From positions 1-22,715 of the forward strand of contig CAYLXL010000036.1 of the NCBI GenBank assembly GCA_964387745.1: a stretch of 22,715 nucleotides of DNA. The letters run 5' to 3'. Shown in pieces: positions 16,799 through 22,715 of this stretch. Below the pieces are notes generated by a model. It had not been told where the DNA came from, did not search any database, and worked only from the letters and a program-made list of their open reading frames with translations. Every line of letters begins with the position of its first letter. Within the stretch, counting starts at the first letter, position 1. The DNA is from JAGOUU01 sp964387745. Its GTDB lineage: Bacteria; Pseudomonadota; Gammaproteobacteria; JAGOUU01. Position numbers and translations under genes: made by a program.

Positions 16799-18052
16799 TT
16801 ACATCCCTGCAACTACTTTATCCGCAAACGCAGAACAGCTAACTTCTGTTGCATCTTTTTTCATACGTGCTAAATCATAAGTAACATGACCACTACTAAT
16901 AGCACTTTCCATGCCCTTAATTATTAAATCAGCAGCTTCTATCCAACCCATATGACGCAACATCATTTCAGCAGATAAAATTAACGAACCTGGGTTTACT
17001 TTATTTAGTCCAGCGTATTTAGGCGCAGTACCATGCGTTGCCTCAAACACCGCAACAGTGTCACTCAAATTAGCACCTGGAGCGATACCAATACCGCCAA
17101 CCATTGCAGCTAATGCATCAGAAATATAGTCGCCATTAAGATTCATTGTTGCAATCACATCATAATCTTCAGGACGTAATAAAATTTGCTGTAAAAAAGC
17201 ATCAGCAATAATGTCATTAATCACAATTTGCTTACCAGTTTTAGGATTCTTTAAAGCATGCCATGGTCCGCCTTCATACTCGGTCGCACCAAATTCTTCA
17301 CGAGCTATTTGGTAACCCCAGTTTTTGAAAGCACCTTCCGTAAACTTCATGATGTTGCCTTTATGGACAAACGTCACTGTTTTGCGATCATTATCAATAG
17401 CATATTGAATGGCCGCTCTAACTAATCTTTCTGTACCTTCTTTAGAAATCGGCTTAATCCCTACCCCGCAATGCTCAGTAAATCTTATCTTTTTTACGTT
17501 CATTTCTGTCTGTAAGAAATTCAATAATTTTTTAGCGTCGCTACTGTCAGCTTCCCATTCCACACCAGCATAGATATCTTCAGAATTTTCACGGAAGATA
17601 ACCATATCTGTTTTTTCAGGATAAATAACAGGACTCGGCGTGCCTTTGTAATATCTAACAGGGCGTAAGCAAGTATAAAGATCCAGAACCTGTCTTATAG
17701 CTACATTCAGTGAGCGAATTCCACCCCCAACAGGCGTGGTTAATGGGCCTTTAATTGATACTACGTATTTACGTAAAGCATCAAGCGTCTCTTCCGGCAA
17801 CCACTGGTCATTGCCATAGGTTTTATTAGCTTTTTCACCAGCATACACTTCCATCCAAGCTATCTTTTTAGCACCTTTATAAGCTTTTAGGACGGCACCA
17901 TCTACAACGGTACGCATAGCAGGAGTAACGTCTACCCCGATACCATCGCCTTCAATGAATGGCAAAATAGGATTATTTGGTACATTTAAAGAAAAATCTT
18001 TATTAACTGTTATAGTTTCGCCAGCTGGCACTTTAATATGCTGATAACTCAT
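16799..18052 (-). CDS. icd: NADP-dependent isocitrate dehydrogenase
   Basis: 417 residues (E. coli 416), similar along the whole length. It oxidatively decarboxylates isocitrate to 2-oxoglutarate in the TCA cycle, making NADPH. Visible: IEGDGIGVDVTPAM; KGPLTTPVGGGIRSLNVAIRQ with Ser114, the counterpart of E. coli Ser113 that AceK phosphorylates; CLRPVRYYKGTPSP; MVIFRENSEDIYAG; VHKGNIMKFTEGAFK; the metal-binding DAFLQQ and MNLNGDYISDALA; and the cofactor-binding FEATHGTAPKYAG. Prototypic NADP enzyme rather than the monomeric type. A candidate promoter lies 66-94 bases upstream. In E. coli icd is also adjacent to mnmA, so this is a partly conserved neighbourhood. aceK is not in the window. Confidence 0.97.
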   Translation of the reverse strand: MSYQHIKVPAGETITVNKDFSLNVPNNPILPFIEGDGIGVDVTPAMRTVVDGAVLKAYKGAKKIAWMEVYAGEKANKTYGNDQWLPEETLDALRKYVVSIKGPLTTPVGGGIRSLNVAIRQVLDLYTCLRPVRYYKGTPSPVIYPEKTDMVIFRENSEDIYAGVEWEADSSDAKKLLNFLQTEMNVKKIRFTEHCGVGIKPISKEGTERLVRAAIQYAIDNDRKTVTFVHKGNIMKFTEGAFKNWGYQIAREEFGATEYEGGPWHALKNPKTGKQIVINDIIADAFLQQILLRPEDYDVIATMNLNGDYISDALAAMVGGIGIAPGANLSDTVAVFEATHGTAPKYAGLNKVNPGSLILSAEMMLRHMGWIEAADLIIKGMESAISSGHVTYDLARMKKDATEVSCSAFADKVVAGM

Positions 18053-18117
18053 AGACTTAAGTGACCTTAGTTAATTGGTTAGTGGTTAGGATGATTTATG
18101 ATTAATATTAGTGACTT

Positions 18118-18146
18118 ATAATAAAATAGTTAAGCCATATGGTCAA
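18118..18146 (-). promoter_or_regulatory. Candidate icd promoter
   Basis: On the minus strand TTGACC (18146-18141) and TATTAT (18123-18118) are 17 bases apart, each five of six to consensus. It starts transcription about 60 bases before the icd ATG and lies within the divergent icd-mnmA spacer. Confidence 0.6.
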
Positions 18147-18160
18147 ATTAAATTTTGGTA

Positions 18161-18166
18161 TATAAT
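18161..18166 (+). promoter_or_regulatory. Candidate -10 element for mnmA
   Basis: A perfect TATAAT with no good -35 at 17 bases (TATGGT at best). It would start transcription near 18173 and place the dispersed repeat at 18183-18210 inside the mnmA leader. Confidence 0.35.
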
Positions 18167-18182
18167 ATGGGGTTTAAAGATC

Positions 18183-18210
18183 TGTCATTCCGAGCTTTGC
18201 GAGGAATCTC
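18183..18210. repeat. Short dispersed palindromic repeat (GTCATTCCGAG type) in the mnmA leader
   Basis: ATTCCGAGC, a TTT loop and GCGAGGAAT form an imperfect hairpin. This GTCATTCCGAG...GCGAGGAATC pattern is a familiar dispersed repeat in many bacterial genomes. It ends about 14 bases before the mnmA ATG, where it could affect translation. Confidence 0.55.
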
Positions 18211-18224
18211 AGTTTGGAATATAT

Positions 18225-19322
18225 ATGGACCCTAAAAATACTAAAGTCGTTCTGGCCCTCTCTGGTGGTGTAGACTCATCGGTTGCCGCTTATCTGCTCA
18301 AAAGCCAAGGATATGACATCTCCGCTGTCTTTATGAAAAACTGGGAGCAAGACGATACCAATAGCTTTTGTAATGCCGCCGAGGACATTAGAGACGCTCA
18401 AGCGGTTTGTGATAAATTAGGCATTCAGCTCGACATTATCAACTTTGCCACAGAATATTGGGATCAAGTCTTTACCTACTTTTTAGCTGAATACAGAAAT
18501 AACCGCACCCCCAATCCTGATATCTTGTGTAATAAAGAAATTAAATTTAAAGCTTTCTTAGACCACGCGATTACTAATCTTAAAGCTGATTATATAGCTA
18601 CCGGCCATTATGCCCGAGTAGCTAAGATTGATGGCAGCTTTCAGCTATTAAAAGCCAAAGATAGCAATAAAGACCAAAGCTATTTCTTACATGCTTTAGA
18701 TCAACATCAACTATCTAAAACTATGTTCCCTTTAGGAGAACTAACCAAACCCCAGATACGCGAGCTTGCTAAGAATCTAGATTTAGTTACTCATGATAAA
18801 AAAGACTCTACAGGCATATGTTTTATTGGTGAGGTCAGATTTAAAAACTTTTTAAGCCGTTATCTACCTGCCCAGCCAGGCAATATAGTTGATCAAAACA
18901 ATAATATCATTGGCAAACATGATGGCTTAATGTATTACACTATAGGCCAGCGCCAGGGATTAAACCTAGGCGGCCTAAAAAACTATTCAGAATTGCCATG
19001 GTACGTAGCTGATAAGAATACATCTAATAATACCCTGTTGGTAGTTCAGGGCAGTAACCACCCACTTTTATTAAAAGCTTCTACCCGCGTCATTAATAAT
19101 CATTTTATAGACCCTATCAGGCATGAAAAACTTAAGCTTAACAATACATTAGAAGTAACTGTTAAAGCTAGATATAGACAAGTAGACGTACCAGCCAGAA
19201 TCATTCTCGACAATAACGAGATTTTTGTTCATTTTAACGACCCTCAGCGGGCCATAACACCGGGTCAATCTATTGTATATTACCAAGGTGACATTTGCTT
19301 AGGTGGCGGAGTAATAGCATGA
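18225..19322 (+). CDS. mnmA: tRNA-specific 2-thiouridylase MnmA
   Basis: 365 residues from ATG 18225 (E. coli 368). It thiolates position 2 of the wobble uridine of tRNAs for Lys, Glu and Gln, with sulfur relayed by the Tus proteins. Visible: PP-loop LSGGVDSS (12-19); FMKNWEQDD; TPNPDILCNKEIKF with Cys102; TGHYAR; and KKDSTGICFIGE with Cys199. The two cysteines fall on the same residue numbers as the E. coli catalytic pair. The C-terminal half has YTIGQRQGLNLGG and RAITPGQS. The longer frame from 18111 is rejected: its extra 38 residues translate the leader, including the dispersed repeat. The last codon and stop overlap pnuC by four bases (ATGA). Confidence 0.97.
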   Translation: MDPKNTKVVLALSGGVDSSVAAYLLKSQGYDISAVFMKNWEQDDTNSFCNAAEDIRDAQAVCDKLGIQLDIINFATEYWDQVFTYFLAEYRNNRTPNPDILCNKEIKFKAFLDHAITNLKADYIATGHYARVAKIDGSFQLLKAKDSNKDQSYFLHALDQHQLSKTMFPLGELTKPQIRELAKNLDLVTHDKKDSTGICFIGEVRFKNFLSRYLPAQPGNIVDQNNNIIGKHDGLMYYTIGQRQGLNLGGLKNYSELPWYVADKNTSNNTLLVVQGSNHPLLLKASTRVINNHFIDPIRHEKLKLNNTLEVTVKARYRQVDVPARIILDNNEIFVHFNDPQRAITPGQSIVYYQGDICLGGGVIA

Positions 19323-19909
19323 GTTTTTCTATATTCTTTGCTGATTACCTAGGGTCTCTATTAGCTTTAGTGGCGACTGTACTATGTGCACGTAACAGTC
19401 TTTATAGCTGGCCAGTGACTATTGTTACTAATATTATTAGTCTGTATTTATATTGCAAAACTGGCATCTATGGCGAAGCAGCTCTACAAGTACTTTATAT
19501 GTTCTTAGCTTTTTATGGCCTATTTAATTGGCTTTATGGCGGTTACAATAAACAAAGACTAACCGTTACAAACCTACCCATGCTAGAAGCTTATATTTTA
19601 TTATTATTAGCTATAGTTAGTTATCATGTTACTACTTTTATTTTAATCACCTATACTAATTCTACTGTACCGCATTTAGACGCTATCGTACTAACCTTAA
19701 GCCTGATGGGCCAATGGTTAACTAGTAGAAAGTATATTGAATCCTGGGCTGTATGGTTTATTGTTGACTGTATTTTTGCTGTAGTGTGTTTAAATAAACA
19801 ATTGAATGCTCATTTTGTTTTAAACCTTATCTATTTGCCAATAGTTTTTTATGGTTATCATAAATGGCGAAATAGTATGGCTCTGAAGTTTGAACCGGTT
19901 CTATTATAA
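19319..19909 (+). CDS. pnuC: PnuC-family nicotinamide riboside transporter
   Basis: 196 residues with about seven membrane segments, the expected PnuC size. PnuC carries nicotinamide riboside across the inner membrane by facilitated diffusion; a kinase then traps it for NAD synthesis. Visible: the first-half signature SWPVTIVTNIISLYLY, then GIYGEAALQVLYMFLAFYGLFNW, and the second-half counterpart SLMGQWLTSRKYIESW and YGYHKW; the two halves are internally related as the family requires. The start is the ATG within the ATGA overlap with mnmA, with GGAG (19308-19311) seven bases before it; the frame from 19295 lacks support. Two bases separate its stop from that of the convergent ankyrin gene. 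Substrate is assigned by family; thiamine-specific PnuT relatives exist. Confidence 0.85.
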   Translation: MSFSIFFADYLGSLLALVATVLCARNSLYSWPVTIVTNIISLYLYCKTGIYGEAALQVLYMFLAFYGLFNWLYGGYNKQRLTVTNLPMLEAYILLLLAIVSYHVTTFILITYTNSTVPHLDAIVLTLSLMGQWLTSRKYIESWAVWFIVDCIFAVVCLNKQLNAHFVLNLIYLPIVFYGYHKWRNSMALKFEPVLL

Positions 19910-19911
19910 TT

Positions 19912-22715
19912 TTATGGCGCCGGTCTATCTTTACTACAATCCCTTGTCACAAACGCTTGTGCTCCTTTGTACAGACCATATAATCCCGCTCCTGCTACAG
20001 CAGAGCATAATAATCCACCTAACCCTATCGCTGCTGTATTTGTTAATTGAACACCAACTAAACTAGCTATACTACCGCCTGCTGAGCCTAAAAGACTAGC
20101 CCCCAATGCTCCTACAGCTACTATACTCGCTGGCGAAATCAGTAACGCTACTACCCCTGCAATACTTACTACACCTATCAATACTGCACCTACTTTTATT
20201 ATATTTATATTTATATTTAACTCTGCAAGCTTAAAGGCTTCGCTAGCTTTGATAACTCTAACTACTTCTGTTAAACCTCGTTCTTCAGCAATTTGTAATG
20301 CTGTTTTACCATCTTTATCTTTAGCATTAATGTTAATCTTTTTATCCTGTAATAAGGCTTCGACTACCTGTATCTCACCTTCTGCTACAGCAAGATGTAA
20401 AACTGTTCTTTTCTGGTTCCAATGCTTGTCTTGTATAGCCTCTAAAATCTGCATCCTCTGCGCAGTATTTAATTGCTCTGGCGTAAGTCTTAATAAACTT
20501 TTAAGCTGATCACCATTTTGAATCATAGTACCAAGCTGGCCTTCTATGGCCTGCCAAATCTGCGTGCGCTGCCCAGCATTTAATTGCTCTGGCGTAAGAC
20601 GTAATAAACTAAAAAGCAGGACACGATTTTGAATCATAGCACCAAGCTGGCCTTCTATAGCCTGCCAAATCTGCGTGCGCTGCACAGCATTTAATTGCTC
20701 TGGCGTAAGGCTTAATAAACTTTCAAGCTGGGCACCATTTTCAATCATAATACCAAGCTGGCCTTGTATGGCTTGTAGTATCTGCGTACGCTGCTCAGCA
20801 TTTAATTGCTCTGGCGTAAGTCTTAATAATCTTACAAGCTGGTAACCATCTTGAATTATAGCACCAAGCTGGCCTTCTATAGCCTGCAAAATCTGCGTGC
20901 GCTGCTCAGTACTTAATTGCTCTAAGCTAAGTCTAAATAAACGAATAAGCTGGTTACTGTATTGAATAATAGTCCCAAGCTGGCCTTGTATGGCCTGCCA
21001 AATCTGTGTGCGCTGCTCAGTACTTAATTGCTCTGGCGTAAGTCTTAATAAGCTACAAAGCTGGTCACCATTTTGAATAATAGTAGCAAGCTGGCCTTCT
21101 ATGGCCTGCCAAATCTGCGTGCGCTGCTCGGTACTTAATTGCTCTCGCGTAAGTCTTAATAAGCTACAAAGCTGGTCACCATTTTGAATAATAGTAGCAA
21201 GCTGGCCTTCTATGGCCTGCCAAATCTGCGTGCGCTGCTCGGTACTTAATTGCTCTGGCGTTAGAATTAATAATCTATAAAGCTGGTCAATATTTTGAAT
21301 AACAGCTTGAAAAATAAAAGTGCGCTGTTCGGTACTTAATTGCTCTAAGCTAAGTCTTAATAAACTAGAAAGCTCGTTACTAGTTCGAATCATAGTTCCA
21401 AGCTGGCGTTCTACGGCCCGCCAAATCTGTGTGCGCTGCTCCGCATTTAATTGCTCTGGCGTAAGGCTTAATAAACTTTTAAGCTGGTAACCATTTTGAA
21501 TCATAGTTCCAAGCTGGCCTTCTATGGCCTGCCAAATCTGCGTGCGCTGCACAGCATTTAATTGCTCTGGCGTAAGACTTAATAAACTAAAAAGCTGATC
21601 ACCATTTTGAATCATAGTTCCAAGCTGGCCTTCTATGGCCTGCCAAATCTGCGTGCGCTGCTCGGTACTTAATTGCTCTCGCGTAAGTCTTAATAAACTA
21701 TAAAGATGGTTACCATTTTGAATCATAGTTCCAGGCTGGCGTATTATAACTTCTATAATTTCTACACATTGCTCGGGGGTTAAATGCCTTAAGACATTGC
21801 CAACATCTGGGTTTAACCTGTTAGCCGCCATTTGCGGCATTAAACATTCTATAACGATTCTAACTTTTGATATAGGTAAGCTTTGTAGCAATGCAGCCAA
21901 ATCGTTTGAATTACTTATAATGCCATTTTCTACGCATAGTCTATCTGCAAGCACACCAAGTAAAGCTCTTAGCTTTTCATCTGGTAGCTCTATGCTTAAA
22001 ATAATTAGCGTTACTACATTGCTTATTGTGGTTACAATATTTTGTTTAAGTGCATCTGACTGATTTATTATACCTACAAATTCGCTTGCCTCTAGCATTA
22101 AAAGTACATTTAAGTCATCAATACTTGCTACTGTTACAGGTATGTTAAATCCTTGAAGCAAGTTATTGGTTAAATTTAAATTGTCAGTGCCACTATAAGC
22201 TTGCCTTGTAGAAGAATCAGCAGCAGCCCCACCTCCTGCACTACCATCTGGTGTTACAGCTTGTTTTAAATCATTTCTAGCAAAAGCTAGCTCACGCTCT
22301 CTTCGGGCAATAAGCTCTGCCTTGGCTGTATCACCTTGCCCAATACTTCTTAAAATCTCTTCCTGTCCTTGCATGGCTGTAATAAGGACATTTCTTCTAG
22401 TGGCAAGGCATGTTCCTAACGTCTGGGTTGCATCAGCATTGATACTTGAGTCTGATGCGTAATCTCTAATTAAGTTTATTTGCTCTTGCACAGGAGCTGG
22501 AATTCTCCTCTTATCAGCTTCACTTAATGACCCATAATAATCATTAAAGGCTATAATTGCCGCATATACACCAGCACCAGCATTTGTTTCACTCCCGGTT
22601 ACGGCAGCGCTATTAAAATGTAGACTCTTGCTCAACTGATTCAAATGTTGAAATAAATCGTTACTGCCTTCTTGCGCTGTCTTTAGTCTTTGCTCTGCTT
22701 CTTGGATATCTTTAC
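19912..22715 (-). CDS. Ankyrin and 37-residue-repeat protein with C-terminal membrane segments, 5' end outside the window (partial)
   Basis: At least 934 residues. The frame has no stop from 22644 to the window edge, adding 23 residues (including KDIQEAEQRLKTAQEG), so the TTG at 22644 is unlikely to be the start and the gene is cut. Numbering from that TTG: a helical N-terminal region to about 170; divergent helical repeats 175-303; twelve 37-residue repeats 304-740; two ankyrin repeats 745-800 (TVLHLAVAEGEIQVVEALL; DGKTALQIAEERG); then two Gly/Ala-rich hydrophobic blocks at about 815-865 and 871-895, and a short polar tail. The repeats should form an alpha-solenoid. I do not recognise the family. 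The overall plan of helical repeats, ankyrins and a hydrophobic hairpin parallels the protein at the other end of the window and suggests a host-directed membrane protein, by inference only. Confidence 0.85.
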   Translation of the reverse strand, partial: KDIQEAEQRLKTAQEGSNDLFQHLNQLSKSLHFNSAAVTGSETNAGAGVYAAIIAFNDYYGSLSEADKRRIPAPVQEQINLIRDYASDSSINADATQTLGTCLATRRNVLITAMQGQEEILRSIGQGDTAKAELIARRERELAFARNDLKQAVTPDGSAGGGAAADSSTRQAYSGTDNLNLTNNLLQGFNIPVTVASIDDLNVLLMLEASEFVGIINQSDALKQNIVTTISNVVTLIILSIELPDEKLRALLGVLADRLCVENGIISNSNDLAALLQSLPISKVRIVIECLMPQMAANRLNPDVGNVLRHLTPEQCVEIIEVIIRQPGTMIQNGNHLYSLLRLTREQLSTEQRTQIWQAIEGQLGTMIQNGDQLFSLLSLTPEQLNAVQRTQIWQAIEGQLGTMIQNGYQLKSLLSLTPEQLNAEQRTQIWRAVERQLGTMIRTSNELSSLLRLSLEQLSTEQRTFIFQAVIQNIDQLYRLLILTPEQLSTEQRTQIWQAIEGQLATIIQNGDQLCSLLRLTREQLSTEQRTQIWQAIEGQLATIIQNGDQLCSLLRLTPEQLSTEQRTQIWQAIQGQLGTIIQYSNQLIRLFRLSLEQLSTEQRTQILQAIEGQLGAIIQDGYQLVRLLRLTPEQLNAEQRTQILQAIQGQLGIMIENGAQLESLLSLTPEQLNAVQRTQIWQAIEGQLGAMIQNRVLLFSLLRLTPEQLNAGQRTQIWQAIEGQLGTMIQNGDQLKSLLRLTPEQLNTAQRMQILEAIQDKHWNQKRTVLHLAVAEGEIQVVEALLQDKKININAKDKDGKTALQIAEERGLTEVVRVIKASEAFKLAELNININIIKVGAVLIGVVSIAGVVALLISPASIVAVGALGASLLGSAGGSIASLVGVQLTNTAAIGLGGLLCSAVAGAGLYGLYKGAQAFVTRDCSKDRPAP
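20425..21735 (-). repeat. Twelve tandem 111-bp coding repeats (37 residues each)
   Basis: Each unit reads roughly LGTMIQNGDQL, then SLLRLTPEQL, then EQRTQIWQAIEGQ. All are 37 residues except at the junction of units 4 and 5, where seven residues (EGQLGTM) are missing. Variable sites cluster at positions 9-13 and around Pro19-Glu20 (TP, TR or SL). Units 6 and 7 are almost the same DNA: 21036-21145 is identical to 21147-21256 over 110 bases, so that duplication is recent. More diverged copies precede the array. Confidence 0.95.

Noticed and set aside
16617..16880. 87-residue open frame across the repeat element and the icd 3' end
   Set aside because: Half lies in the MITE-like repeat and half is antisense to icd; no protein signature.
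18111..18224. N-terminal extension of MnmA
   Set aside because: It translates the leader and a dispersed repeat; starting at 18225 puts the catalytic cysteines at 102 and 199 as in E. coli.
20425..21735. Regular 111-bp repeats as a CRISPR or non-coding satellite
   Set aside because: The repeats are contiguous, in frame and encode a constant 37-residue pattern, so they are protein-coding.

Overview
The window reads as part of the chromosome of an AT-rich gammaproteobacterium, probably a host-associated one of the Legionella/Coxiella/Rickettsiella/Berkiella type. The affiliation rests on gene content and protein likeness recalled from memory, not on a search. Supporting signs are the smc-zipA-ligA gene order, which is typical of gammaproteobacteria outside the enterics, MnmA, Icd, CspD and ClpA proteins very close to the E. 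coli ones, and two very large ankyrin-repeat proteins of the kind found in bacteria that live inside amoebae or arthropods.

Layout. (1) 151-4689 (+): a 1.5-kb-residue-class ankyrin/coiled-coil/membrane protein, interrupted by a 100-N assembly gap inside a 156-bp tandem repeat. (2) 4690-5082: a gene-free stretch with degenerate repeats, followed by a dense regulatory region with three palindromic operators around a consensus promoter. (3) 5083-6638 (+): a hipBA toxin-antitoxin operon whose end overlaps the end of ligA. (4) 6633-13416 (-): smc, zipA and ligA, for chromosome organisation, division and DNA ligation, with a nested palindromic repeat between zipA and ligA. (5) 13556-15922 (-): clpA; its usual partner clpS is not next to it. 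(6) 16288-16539 (+): cspD. (7) 16560-16781: a MITE-like element with long inverted arms. (8) 16799-18052 (-): icd. (9) 18225-19909 (+): mnmA and pnuC, translationally coupled by an ATGA overlap. (10) 19912-22715 (-): a second ankyrin protein with twelve 37-residue repeats, cut by the window edge.

How the parts relate. The centre is ordinary housekeeping: nucleoid organisation, FtsZ anchoring, ligation, proteolysis, the TCA cycle, tRNA thiolation and nicotinamide riboside uptake. The accessory material sits at the two flanks (the large ankyrin proteins) and at the hipBA insertion. Both flanking proteins combine ankyrin repeats, internally duplicated segments and Gly/Ala-rich hydrophobic blocks, so they are the best candidates for host-directed proteins. 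No secretion signal was demonstrated. The most notable items are the apparent degenerate J-domain (HSD in place of HPD) at the C-terminus of the first ankyrin protein, the 37-residue repeat array in the second, and the three-operator hipBA promoter. No rRNA, tRNA, CRISPR array or insertion-sequence transposase was seen.
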